A stretch of 64,000 nucleotides of DNA from Kaistia sp. 32K (lineage in GTDB: Bacteria > Pseudomonadota > Alphaproteobacteria > Rhizobiales > Kaistiaceae). The notes beneath the pieces are model-generated. The model ran no database searches. It had not been told where the DNA came from and worked only from the letters and a program-made list of their open reading frames with translations. A program made the translations under genes and the position numbers. The stretch spans positions 3,906,001-3,970,000 of the forward strand of contig NZ_AP024269.1 of the NCBI RefSeq assembly GCF_016629525.1, given 5' to 3'. Positions 16,715 through 25,112 of the stretch are shown here, piece after piece (positions within the stretch are counted from its first letter, which is position 1; every line of letters begins with the position of its first letter).

Positions 16715-17623
16715 ATGGACACGCTCACCCGAATGAAGACCTTCGTCGAGGTCGTCGAGGCCGGCGGCTTCTCCGCCGCGGCGCGCAAGATGGGCCGCTC
16801 GAAGGCCCTGATCTCGAAATATGTGCGCGAGCTCGAGGACGAGCTCGGCGCCCGCCTGCTCAACCGGACGACGCGGACGCTGTCGCTGACCGAGGTCGGC
16901 CAGGGCTACGCCCGCGACGCCACCGAGATCCTGCAGCGGATCGAGGATCTGCAATCCTCGGTCGGCGACGCGCATGCCGCGCCGCGCGGCCGCCTCAAGG
17001 TCTCGGCGCCGCGCACCTTCGGCGACGGCGAACTCGGCCGCGCCATCATGGAATTCGTCGTCAGCGAGCCGGAAATCTCGCTGGAGCTGCATCTGGAAGA
17101 CCGCTTCGTCGATCTGGTCGACGAGGGCTTCGACGTGGCGATCCGCATCTCGACGCTCACCGATTCGAGCCTGATCGCCCGCCGCCTGTCCTCGTTCCGC
17201 ATCGCCATCGTCGTCAGCCCGGAACTGCTGGCGCAATATGGCAGGCCTGAAACCCCGGAGGATCTCTCGGGCAAGCCTTGCGTCATCGATTCCAACGTCG
17301 CCTACCGCACCAACTGGCCGTTCATGATCGACGGCGAGCGCATCTCGGTGCCGGTGAAGGGCCGCGTCGAGGTCGACAGCCCGAACGCGGCGCGCCAGGC
17401 GGCGCTCGCCGGCCTCGGCTTCGCCATCGTGCCGCATCTGGTGGTGAAGGACGACCTCGAGGCGGGCCGGCTGATCGCCGTGCTGGAACCCTACGAGCCC
17501 GCCAGCGCTGCCATCCACGCCGTCTATCCGCATCGGCGCCATCTCTCCGGCAAGGTCCGCAGCTTCATCGACTTCCTGGTGAAGTGGTTCGACAAGAAGA
17601 CGTCCGAGGGAAACCCCTGCTAG
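16715..17623 (+). CDS. LysR family transcriptional regulator
   Basis: DNA-binding regulator of 302 residues. The N-terminal winged helix-turn-helix spans about residues 1-60 (FVEVVEAGGFSAAARKMGRS then the recognition helix), followed by the effector-binding domain starting near RGRLKVSAPRTFGDGEL at about residue 90. The ALISKYVRELEDELGARLLN stretch fits the branch of LysR proteins similar to AaeR/DsdC-like regulators. LysR genes usually control a divergent neighbour, but here no divergent gene adjoins; the target may be the upstream amidase pair or the gene itself. The start ATG follows the rhizobial repeat by nine bases. Confidence 0.9.
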   Translation: MDTLTRMKTFVEVVEAGGFSAAARKMGRSKALISKYVRELEDELGARLLNRTTRTLSLTEVGQGYARDATEILQRIEDLQSSVGDAHAAPRGRLKVSAPRTFGDGELGRAIMEFVVSEPEISLELHLEDRFVDLVDEGFDVAIRISTLTDSSLIARRLSSFRIAIVVSPELLAQYGRPETPEDLSGKPCVIDSNVAYRTNWPFMIDGERISVPVKGRVEVDSPNAARQAALAGLGFAIVPHLVVKDDLEAGRLIAVLEPYEPASAAIHAVYPHRRHLSGKVRSFIDFLVKWFDKKTSEGNPC

Positions 17624-17750
17624 CCGCGCAGCGCGGGGCGCGGTGCGACCTTGCGCCGCCTTCCGGCACCCCCGATCGGCGCGAGCCGACACGATCTGGC
17701 CGTACTTGTCTGGCCCCCTCTGGCTCCGTCCGCCGCAAAGACCCATCATC

Positions 17751-18395
17751 ATGATCCGAGCTCTGGTCGCCTTCGTCTTCTGCGCGCTCGTCGCGACCGC
17801 CGCCGAGGCGCATCCGCATGTCTTCGTCGACGCCAAGGAAGAAATCGTGTTCGACGCGACCGGCAAGATGACGGCGATCCGCCACATCTGGCAGTTCGAC
17901 CCGGCCTTCACCGCCTTCGCCGTACAGGGCCTCGACAAGAACGGCGACGGCAAGCTCTCCGACGACGAGCTGCAGCCGCTCGCCAAGGTGAACGTCGAAT
18001 CGCTCAAGGATTTCCACTATTTCACCCGGCTCAAGGTGAATGGCGTGCGCGCGCCGGTCGAGGCGCCGGACGAATACTGGCTCGACTTCCACGACGCCCG
18101 GCTGACGCTGTTCTACACCTTGCCGCTGAAGACGCCGACGGCGGTCGGGCCGAACACGACGCTGGAAGTCTTCGATCCCGAGTATTTCGTGGCCTTCAAC
18201 TTCATCCCCCAGCACGCGATCACGCTCACGGGCGCGCCGGCCGGCTGCAAGGGCCACTACACGCCCCCCAAGGAACTGGACGAGAAGACGATGTCCCTGC
18301 TCGCGGCCGTCCCCGCCGATCAGCCCAACCTCCCGGATGACCTCGCCGACATCGCGGCGACGCTTGCCAGCGTCATCTCGATCCGGTGCCATTGA
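17751..18395 (+). CDS. DUF1007 family secreted protein
   Basis: Exported protein of 214 residues. A signal peptide runs to about residue 20 (ends ATAAEA) and the mature protein starts HPHVFV, a His-containing N-terminus that could bind metal. A calcium-loop-like (EF-hand) motif DKNGDGKLSDDE is at about residues 62-73. DUF1007 genes are regularly found beside NicO nickel/cobalt transporter genes, as here; the stop and next start overlap (TGATG). It is probably a periplasmic metal-binding partner of the transporter. The exact metal and role are not known. Confidence 0.88.
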   Translation: MIRALVAFVFCALVATAAEAHPHVFVDAKEEIVFDATGKMTAIRHIWQFDPAFTAFAVQGLDKNGDGKLSDDELQPLAKVNVESLKDFHYFTRLKVNGVRAPVEAPDEYWLDFHDARLTLFYTLPLKTPTAVGPNTTLEVFDPEYFVAFNFIPQHAITLTGAPAGCKGHYTPPKELDEKTMSLLAAVPADQPNLPDDLADIAATLASVISIRCH

Positions 18396-19495
18396 TGCGT
18401 CGCCTTGCCAGCCTGTGGGCGGGCGCGCTCGTCGCGCTTGCGCCCGTCGTCGCGCTCGCCGCGCCGAGTCCGTTCGGCATCGCGACACCCGACGGCTCCG
18501 GCTCGACCGCCTGGGCCGGGCCGTTCGCGCCGATCTTCGTCTGGATCGCCCGCCAGCAATCGGTGTTCTACCGCGACCTGACCTCGGCGCTCATGCAACT
18601 GACGCAGAGCGGCCACGCGGCGACGGTTCTGATCGGGCTCTCCTTCCTCTACGGCATCTTCCACGCCGTCGGCCCCGGCCATGGCAAGGCGGTCATCTCA
18701 TCCTATCTGCTCGCGACCGGCGACCGGCTGAAGCGCGGCGTCGTCATCTCCTTCGCCTCCGCCCTCGCCCAGGCCGTCACCGCCATCCTCGTGGTGTCGA
18801 TCGGCACGCTGGTGCTGAACGTCACGGCGGTCACCATGACGCGGGCGACCGACGCGCTCGAGATCGCCAGCTACGCGCTGATCACGCTCTGCGGCGCCTG
18901 GTTGCTCTGGACCAAGCTGACCGGCCGCGGCCACAGCCACGCCGGACATGACCACGCCGGACATGACCATGCGGGCCATAGTCATGCGGGCCATGATCAC
19001 GCCGGGCATAGCCACGCGGCGCACAGCCACGCTCACCACGACCATCCCCATCATGACCATTCTCACCATGATCATGACCACGGCCACGATCACGCGCACA
19101 ATCACGAGCATGGCCTGACCTGCGACTGCGGCCATTCGCATGCGCCGGATCCGGCGACGCTCGACAAGCCGCTGACCCTCGCTCGCGCCTGGACGGCGAT
19201 CCTCGCCGTCGGCGTGCGGCCCTGCTCGGGCGCCGTCATCGTCCTCGTCTTCGCCGTATCGCAGAAGCTCTACTGGGCCGGCATCCTGTCGGTGCTGATG
19301 ATGGCGCTCGGCACCGGCATCACGGTTTCGGCGCTGGCAATCTTCGCCGTCAAGGCAAAGGACATCGCGCTGCGCTTTTCCGGCGGCGAGAGCCGCGCGC
19401 AGGTGCGGATCGTCAACGGCCTGCAGATCGTCGCGGCAAGCGGCATCCTGATCTTCGGCCTGCTGATGCTCGGCGGCGCGATGGCGATGGCGTAG
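18395..19495 (+). CDS. Nickel/cobalt (NicO/RcnA-like) transporter
   Basis: Inner-membrane metal transporter of 366 residues with an N-terminal signal-like helix followed by about six further helices. The family motif HAVGPGHGK is at residues 90-98 and the second motif GVRPCSGAVIV is in the later half. A long histidine/aspartate/glycine-rich cytoplasmic loop separates them (about residues 178-245). These loops sense or buffer Ni, Co or Zn. The start ATG overlaps the stop of the DUF1007 gene by one base; a GTG nine bases earlier is less likely. Exporters (RcnA) and importers both occur in NicO, so direction of transport is not settled. Confidence 0.88.
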   Translation: MRRLASLWAGALVALAPVVALAAPSPFGIATPDGSGSTAWAGPFAPIFVWIARQQSVFYRDLTSALMQLTQSGHAATVLIGLSFLYGIFHAVGPGHGKAVISSYLLATGDRLKRGVVISFASALAQAVTAILVVSIGTLVLNVTAVTMTRATDALEIASYALITLCGAWLLWTKLTGRGHSHAGHDHAGHDHAGHSHAGHDHAGHSHAAHSHAHHDHPHHDHSHHDHDHGHDHAHNHEHGLTCDCGHSHAPDPATLDKPLTLARAWTAILAVGVRPCSGAVIVLVFAVSQKLYWAGILSVLMMALGTGITVSALAIFAVKAKDIALRFSGGESRAQVRIVNGLQIVAASGILIFGLLMLGGAMAMA

Positions 19496-19824
19496 CGGCT
19501 CCTTCACCTCTCCCTGAGGGAAAGGCCGACGGCCGAAGGCCGGCGGGTGAGGGTCTACGGCGTCGAAAGTCTTGCCTCGCAACCGGCCCCACGCTCGCCG
19601 TCATCCCGGCCTCCGAGCCGGGATCCATTTCCGCCGGGTTGCCAGCCGTCGAGGTTACCGCGGCGGAGGCATGGATCCCTGCTTTCGCAGGGATGACGGC
19701 GGAGGGTTCTGCGGCGGGGCCGGCGCAACGAGCCGTGTCGAAGGCGGCACAACGGGCAAGCCGTGCCCCCCTCCTCAGCTCAGCGCGAGGAAGAAGGCGC
19801 CAAGCCGCCGGAAGCGACCCGCCC
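19496..19824. repeat. Intergenic repeats between convergent transporter and PuuD-like genes
   Basis: Two elements are visible. The first (about 19501-19560) is of the CACCTCTCCCTGAGGG...GGCCGAAGGCCGGCGGGTGAGGG family. The second (about 19590-19705) is a paired-hairpin element: left CCCGGCCTCCGAGCCGGG and right CCCTGCTTTCGCAGGG, with GGATCCAT facing inward and GTCATCCC outward. The rest to the next gene end shows nothing clear. Confidence 0.7.
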
Positions 19825-20610
19825 CTACTCCGCCGCGACGCGCTGCGTCTGAGCCGCGGCGCGGGCACGCATCGCCTCGCCGAAGGCGCGGAACAGGCGC
19901 GCCGACGGCGCGTCGGTCGTCACCCAGTATTCGGGATGCCACTGCACGCCGACCGCGAAGCCCGGCGCATCGCGGACGCTGACCGCCTCGATCGTGCCGT
20001 CGGCGGCGACCGCCTCAATGTCGAGGCCTTCCGCCAGCTGGCCGATCGCCTGCCTGTGCAGCGAATTGACCGCGATCGTGTCGCGATCGAGGATCCGCGC
20101 GAAGCAGCCGCCGGGCACGATCTCGACGGGATGGCGGATGGCGAAGCGCTCCTCCTGGATCTCGGAGGCCGGCGACCGGTGGTCGTCCCGGCCGGGCAGG
20201 TCCTGGATTTCCGAGGCCAGCGTGCCGCCGAGCGCGACGTTGAGCTCCTGCTGGCCACGGCAGATGGCGAGCAGCGGAACGCCGTTGCGGATGGCGGCGC
20301 GGATCAGCGGCAGCGTCGTCGAGTCGCGCGCGGGATCATAGGGTTCGGTGCGCGCGTCGACCGCCGCGCCATAGAGCGCGGGGTGGACGTTGGAGCGGCT
20401 GCCGGTCACCAGCACGCCGTCAACGCGGGCGAGCAGCGCCTCGATGTCGAGCGCGTCGCCGAGCGACGGCACGATGACCGGGATGCCGCCGGCGCCGGTC
20501 AGCACGGCCTTCACATAGGTCTCGGAAGCCGCGTGCCAGCGATAGCCGTCGGCGTCGCGCACGTCGGCCGTCACGGCGACGAGGGGCGAAAAACTCTTCG
20601 GGTCGGTCAT
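19825..20610 (-). CDS. PuuD-like gamma-glutamyl-GABA hydrolase (class I glutamine amidotransferase fold)
   Basis: Cytoplasmic hydrolase of 261 residues of the peptidase C26 family. The catalytic cysteine is C117 in LLAICRGQQELN and the His-Glu pair is H225 and E227 in GVQWHPEYW. In the putrescine pathway PuuD releases GABA from gamma-glutamyl-GABA. The start used is the ATG giving MTDPKSFSPLVAVTADVRDA; the upstream Shine-Dalgarno is weak (TCTGGACC). No other puu genes adjoin, so the pathway link is inferred from family; polyamine genes lie 7 kb away. Other C26 enzymes act on different gamma-glutamyl amides. Confidence 0.85.
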   Translation of the reverse strand: MTDPKSFSPLVAVTADVRDADGYRWHAASETYVKAVLTGAGGIPVIVPSLGDALDIEALLARVDGVLVTGSRSNVHPALYGAAVDARTEPYDPARDSTTLPLIRAAIRNGVPLLAICRGQQELNVALGGTLASEIQDLPGRDDHRSPASEIQEERFAIRHPVEIVPGGCFARILDRDTIAVNSLHRQAIGQLAEGLDIEAVAADGTIEAVSVRDAPGFAVGVQWHPEYWVTTDAPSARLFRAFGEAMRARAAAQTQRVAAE

Positions 20611-20793
20611 GGTCCAGATCGCATTCTGTCGGGCGACAGGAACGTCGCCACCGTCGCGGGCAGGATACCGCCGCCGCTCCGCCGATGTCACGGCCTTTCA
20701 CGGACCGAATGGATCCTCCCGGACGTATCGTTGCCCGCTTGCAACCAAGCCCGACGCTGCGTCATCTTGACCATGGAAGAGCGGAAAATCGCG

Positions 20794-20805
20794 TTGACAC
20801 TGTCA
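20794..20805. promoter_or_regulatory. TTGACA hexamer overlapping a perfect palindrome
   Basis: TTGACACTGTCA contains an ideal -35 hexamer and the perfect palindrome TGACA-C-TGTCA in the divergent space before the TRAP binding-protein gene. It could be a regulated promoter; the matching -10 is poor. Confidence 0.3.
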
Positions 20806-20859
20806 CCGTGCATGCGATTGGTCAGGCCCCGGCAATCGCGGACAGGAAGGTGTCTAACC

Positions 20860-21996
20860 ATGCGCTCGGATCTCCTGAACCGGCGACGCTTCCTCCGCTC
20901 GGCCGGGCTGCGCTCCGGGACGGCGCTGGCGGGCGCCGCGCTCGGCGCGCCGGTCCTGGCGACGCCCGCGCTGGCGCAGGTGCTGCCGACGGTGCAATGG
21001 CGGCTGCACTCGGATTTCCCGCGCGCGATCGGCGCCACGTATCGCGGCGCCACCGGCATCGCCCGGACCGTCGCCAGCCTGACGGACGGCCGCTTCCAGA
21101 TCGAGATCCGCACCGCCGACGACGTCGACGGCGACCCGGCGCGGACGTTCGACGCCGTCGAGGCCGGCGCCATCGAGGCCTGCCACACCCTCTCCGCCTA
21201 CAATATCCGGCGCGACCCGGCCTTCGCCTTCGGCACAGCCCTGCCCTTCGGGCTCAATGCGCGCATGCAGAATGCCTGGATCGCCGAGGGCGGCGGCCAG
21301 TCGCTGCTCGACGATTTCTACGCCAGCTACAATCTGGTCTCCTTCGCCGCCGGCAATACCGGGGCGCAGATGGGCGGCTGGTTCCGCAAGGAGATCAAGA
21401 GCCTGCCGGAAATCGCCGGCATGAAGATGCGGATCGCCGGGCTCGGAGCGCTGGTGATGAACCGGCTCGGCGTCGAGACGCAGACCCTGTCGCCAGACGA
21501 GGCCCGCAAGGCGCTCGAGAGCGGCGCGATCGACGCGGCCGAATTCGCGGGACCGGCGGCCGACGAGGCTTTCGGCTTCCACGAGGTCGCGCCCTATTAC
21601 TACTATCCGGGCTGGTGGGAAGGCGGGCCGTCGCTGCACCTCTTCGCCAACAAGCCGGCCTTCGAGGCGCTGCCGCCGAGCTACCAGGCGGCGCTCCGGG
21701 CCGCCGCCGCGCAGGCGAACGTGACGATCCCGGCCCGCTTCGACATCCAGAACAACGCCGCCATCCGCCGCCTCGTCGCCGACGGCGTGCGGCTACGACC
21801 GTTCCCGCAGGATCTGCTCGACGCCGCCTACAGGGCGTCGTTCGAGCTCTATGCCGAACTCGCGGCTAAGAGCCCGAGCTTCAAGACGATCTACGAGCCC
21901 TGGAAGCATTTTCGCGACGAGATGTACCAATGGTACCGCGTCGCCGAGCACGCCTTCGACTCATTCGGCTTCGCCCAGCAATCGCGGGGGCTGTGA
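20860..21996 (+). CDS. TRAP transporter substrate-binding protein (DctP family, orphan)
   Basis: Periplasmic solute receptor of 378 residues. A twin-arginine type signal is visible (NRRRFLRSAGLRSG, then hydrophobic core, cleavage near ALA). The mature part has the DctP layout: VQWRLHSDFP at the start, the conserved arginine region in MRIAGLGALVMNRLGV, and a GWWEGGPSLHLFANKPAF segment, the pattern of receptors for 2-oxo or aromatic/mannonate-like organic acids. AGGAAGG precedes the ATG. No DctQ or DctM membrane genes are nearby, so it must use subunits encoded elsewhere or act alone. Ligand not determined. Confidence 0.88.
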   Translation: MRSDLLNRRRFLRSAGLRSGTALAGAALGAPVLATPALAQVLPTVQWRLHSDFPRAIGATYRGATGIARTVASLTDGRFQIEIRTADDVDGDPARTFDAVEAGAIEACHTLSAYNIRRDPAFAFGTALPFGLNARMQNAWIAEGGGQSLLDDFYASYNLVSFAAGNTGAQMGGWFRKEIKSLPEIAGMKMRIAGLGALVMNRLGVETQTLSPDEARKALESGAIDAAEFAGPAADEAFGFHEVAPYYYYPGWWEGGPSLHLFANKPAFEALPPSYQAALRAAAAQANVTIPARFDIQNNAAIRRLVADGVRLRPFPQDLLDAAYRASFELYAELAAKSPSFKTIYEPWKHFRDEMYQWYRVAEHAFDSFGFAQQSRGL

Positions 21997-22227
21997 GGGT
22001 GGCGGGTGAGGGTCTACGGCCTCAACGGCCGATCTCCATCCTCGTAGTGAGAACGGGCCTGCAAAGCCGATAGTCCACCCTCCGCCGTCATCCCTGCGAA
22101 AGCAGGGATCCATGCCGACCCACGCTCGAGCGCCACGTGCGACAAACAACCCGGCGGAAATGGATCCCGGCTCGGAGGCCGGGATGACGGCGAGCGTGGG
22201 GCTGGGAACGAGGCCCGGTCCCCTCCG
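21997..22227. repeat. Intergenic paired-hairpin repeat, inverted copy
   Basis: The convergent gap contains GGCGGGTGAGGGTCTACGG, the same text as at about 19543-19561, then hairpins CCCTGCGAAAGCAGGG and CCCGGCTCGGAGGCCGGG. The hairpins are the same pair as in the 19.6-kb element but in reverse order, so this is an inverted copy of that element. Confidence 0.7.
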
Positions 22228-23730
22228 CTAGTTGAACAAAATCCGTCCCTCGACCTTCGGCGCGATGGTCTTCGCCGTCGTGACGTAGTCGATCACGTCG
22301 CTCGCCATCAGCTTGGCGTCGACCGGGCTGATCAGGCGCGCAGCGTCCTTGAAGGCGAGGTAGCCGTCGCCGCCGCCGGCGAGATAGTCGTTGGTCGCCA
22401 GCGTATATTTGCGCTCGGGATCGAGCGGCGCGCCGTTCACCAGCACGCTGCGGACGCGCATGCCCGGCAGCTTGGAAAGATCGACCTCGACGACGAGGCC
22501 CGAGACCTGCGGGAAGCGGCCGGCGGCCGCCTCGGTCAGGCTGAAGCCGCTCTCCAGCGCCTGGCGCAGCTTCTCGCCGGTGACGACCAGCTTCACCGTC
22601 TTATTGCCGAAGGGGAGTTCGGCGAAGACGTCGGCCCGGGTCAGCGTGGCGCCGGCCGGATATTCACGATCTGCGCGGATGCCGCCGCCATTGGTGATCG
22701 CCACCTCGGCGTCGACGGCGTGGCGCATCGCGTCGGCGATCAGATTGCCGATCGCCGCCTCCTCGCCGCGCACCGTGGCGCGGCGGCTGTCGAGTGCCGT
22801 CTCACTCGTGCCGATCGCGACCTTCAGCTCGGCATCGAGCTTGTCCTGGTAGGATTTCACCACGGCGGCGATCTCCGGATCCGGCGTCACGGTGGCGCTG
22901 TCGACGATCTCGAAATGCGGCCGCCAGTGGACGGTCGTCTTGCCGTCCTTCTCCTGCTTGTCGACGGTGACGCGGGTAATCACGATGTTTTCGGCCTGCG
23001 CGCACGATTCCGTCAGCACCGTCTTGCCGTCATAGAAGGCGAGCAGATGCTCGTCATGGCCGGAGAAGACGAGGTCGGCGGCGCGATTGCGCACCAGCGC
23101 CATGTCGAGGGAAAGCGGCGTGTGCACCACGGCGACGACAAGATCGGCGCCGGCGGCGCGCAGCGCCTCGCCCTTCGCCTTGCCGGTCTCGATCGACGAG
23201 TTGAAGATCGTGTCGCCGGGCGAGGCGACGGTGCGGGTGTCTTCGGTGGTCAGGCCGTAGATGCCGATCCTGACGCCCTCGATCTCGACGATCCTCTCGT
23301 CGACCGTGTTCTTCGGCTGGCTGCCGTCCGGCTCGCGGATGTTCGAGGTCACGACCGGGAAGGTCGCCTCGCCGATCCGGGCATGGAAGACATCGGGGCC
23401 GAAATCGAACTCGTGATTGCCCGGCGTCAGGACGTCGAGCTTCATCCGGTTCAGGATGTCGATGATGTGGACGCCCTTATCGATGCCGGAGAGCAGCGAC
23501 GGCGAGATGGTGTCGCCGGAATGGACGAAGAGCGTCGGCCCCTTGGCCCTCTCGGCCGCGACCACCGTCGCGAGCCGGGCGAAGCCGCCGCGACCGTCCA
23601 GATCCTCCATGCGGTCGATGTCGTTGGTCTGGACGAAGGAAATGGTCACCGGCTCGGCGAGCAGCGGCCCCGTGGCCAGCGTCGCGAGAAGGAAGAGACC
23701 CAGTCCCAGGCTGCGCGTGCGTCCGATCAT
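22228..23730 (-). CDS. Periplasmic 5'-nucleotidase / metallophosphatase
   Basis: Secreted calcineurin-like phosphoesterase with a 5'-nucleotidase C-terminal domain, 500 residues. A signal peptide ends near LLA at residue 25. Metal-binding motifs include TNDID at the start, SGDT, GNHEFD and GHDEH in the first 270 residues; the substrate domain carries NGGGIR and GGDGY. It would release nucleosides and phosphate from nucleotides or related compounds in the periplasm. The first motif has TNDID instead of the usual TNDxHG, a small departure. The start ATG has GGGAG ten bases upstream. Monocistronic, convergent with the TRAP receptor gene. Confidence 0.9.
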   Translation of the reverse strand: MIGRTRSLGLGLFLLATLATGPLLAEPVTISFVQTNDIDRMEDLDGRGGFARLATVVAAERAKGPTLFVHSGDTISPSLLSGIDKGVHIIDILNRMKLDVLTPGNHEFDFGPDVFHARIGEATFPVVTSNIREPDGSQPKNTVDERIVEIEGVRIGIYGLTTEDTRTVASPGDTIFNSSIETGKAKGEALRAAGADLVVAVVHTPLSLDMALVRNRAADLVFSGHDEHLLAFYDGKTVLTESCAQAENIVITRVTVDKQEKDGKTTVHWRPHFEIVDSATVTPDPEIAAVVKSYQDKLDAELKVAIGTSETALDSRRATVRGEEAAIGNLIADAMRHAVDAEVAITNGGGIRADREYPAGATLTRADVFAELPFGNKTVKLVVTGEKLRQALESGFSLTEAAAGRFPQVSGLVVEVDLSKLPGMRVRSVLVNGAPLDPERKYTLATNDYLAGGGDGYLAFKDAARLISPVDAKLMASDVIDYVTTAKTIAPKVEGRILFN

Positions 23731-23900
23731 GCGAGCGATCTCCCTATGGATGTCCCGGCCAGTATGCCCGTGAATTGCTGCATCGGGATAACATCGAACG
23801 AGAAGCGCCGAAACGGCGCCGGCGCTGCGACAACGCGCAACGGCCGAAAATGCACCCGGCCCCTTCGCGGCGGAGCGGGGAACCGCTAAGTTCCGGCACG

Positions 23901-24959
23901 ATGACCAGCCAGATGACCGCACCCAGCACAACCGCCCCCGACAGCAAGCCCGCCGGCCATCCGCCGGTCGCGGCCGCGAAGGTCGGTGTCCTCCTCATCA
24001 ATCTCGGGACGCCCGACGCGACCGACTACTGGTCGATGCGGCGCTATCTCAAGGAATTCCTCTCCGATCCTCGCGTCATCGAGATTCCGAAGCTCGCCTG
24101 GTGGCCGATCCTGAACGGCATCATCCTGACGACGCGGCCGTCGAAGTCGGGCAAGAACTACGCCTCGATCTGGAACAACGAGCGCAACGAATCGCCGCTC
24201 CGCACCATCACGCGCGCACAGTCGGAAAAGCTCGCCGCCGCCTTCGCCGGCGAGGGCAAGATCGTCGTCGACTGGGGCATGCGCTATGGCACGCCCTCGA
24301 TCGCCGAGAAGATCGACGGCCTGAAGCGCGCCGGCTGCGACAGGATCCTGATCGCGCCGCTCTATCCGCAATATTCCGCAACGACGACGGCGACGGCGAA
24401 CGACAAGGCCTTCGACAAGCTGAAGACGATGCGCTGGCAGCCGGCCGTGCGCACGCTTCCCGCCTATCACGACGATCCCGTCTATATCGCGGCGCTCGCC
24501 ACTTCGGTCGAGCGCTCGATCGCGGCGCTCGATTTCGAGCCGGAGATCGTGCTCGCCTCCTTCCACGGCCTGCCGAAGCGCAATCTGGAGCTCGGCGACC
24601 CCTATCACTGCCACTGCCTGAAGACGGCAAGGCTGCTGCGCGAGCAGCTCGGCTGGCCGGAAGGGAAGCTGCGCGCCACATTCCAGTCGCGTTTCGGCAA
24701 GGCCGAATGGCTGCAGCCCTATACCGACAAGACGGTCGAGGCGCTGGCGAAGAGCGGCGTCAAGCGCATCGCCGCGGTGATGCCCGGCTTCTCGGCCGAT
24801 TGCGTCGAGACGCTGGAGGAGATCGCCGGCGAGAACGCCGAAATCTTCCGCCACAATGGCGGCGAGCATTTTGCCGCCCTCCCCTGCCTGAACGACAGCC
24901 CGGAAGGCATGGCGGTCATCGAACACATCGTCCGCCGGGAATTGCTCGGCTGGGTGTGA
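23901..24959 (+). CDS. hemH: Ferrochelatase
   Basis: Inserts ferrous iron into protoporphyrin IX in the last step of heme synthesis; 352 residues, peripheral to the inner membrane. Conserved motifs include GVLLINLGTP near residue 29, the VDWGMRYGTPSI region, LYPQYSATTTA and the signature SFHGLPKRNLELGDPYHCHC with the metal-handling histidine. The C-terminus has VMPGFSADCVETLEEI. The start ATG gives a 20-residue polar extension before the core, which is common in alphaproteobacteria. It is alone between a divergent nucleotidase gene and a convergent isomerase gene. No Irr-like box was found directly upstream. Confidence 0.96.
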   Translation: MTSQMTAPSTTAPDSKPAGHPPVAAAKVGVLLINLGTPDATDYWSMRRYLKEFLSDPRVIEIPKLAWWPILNGIILTTRPSKSGKNYASIWNNERNESPLRTITRAQSEKLAAAFAGEGKIVVDWGMRYGTPSIAEKIDGLKRAGCDRILIAPLYPQYSATTTATANDKAFDKLKTMRWQPAVRTLPAYHDDPVYIAALATSVERSIAALDFEPEIVLASFHGLPKRNLELGDPYHCHCLKTARLLREQLGWPEGKLRATFQSRFGKAEWLQPYTDKTVEALAKSGVKRIAAVMPGFSADCVETLEEIAGENAEIFRHNGGEHFAALPCLNDSPEGMAVIEHIVRRELLGWV

Positions 24960-25112
24960 GGGGGCGGGTCTTCTTAAGCACCCTCACCCCAACCCTCTCC
25001 CGCCAGCGGGAGAGGGAGCTCGCTTCAGCGCGCTAAAACGCCCGAGCCGATGCAACGCCCGGACGGAGCCCTCGCCCGCTTGCGGGAGAGGGTTGGGTGA
25101 GGGTCTTTCCGT
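24960..25112. repeat. Intergenic CCCTCTCCCGC / GCGGGAGAGGG repeat pair
   Basis: Between two convergent genes, inverted copies CCTCACCCCAACCCTCTCCC (about 24982-25001) and GGGAGAGGGTTGGGTGAGGG (about 25084-25103) flank about 80 bp. Similar pairs recur near 31.6, 44.8, 47.1 and 55.9 kb. Confidence 0.7.
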
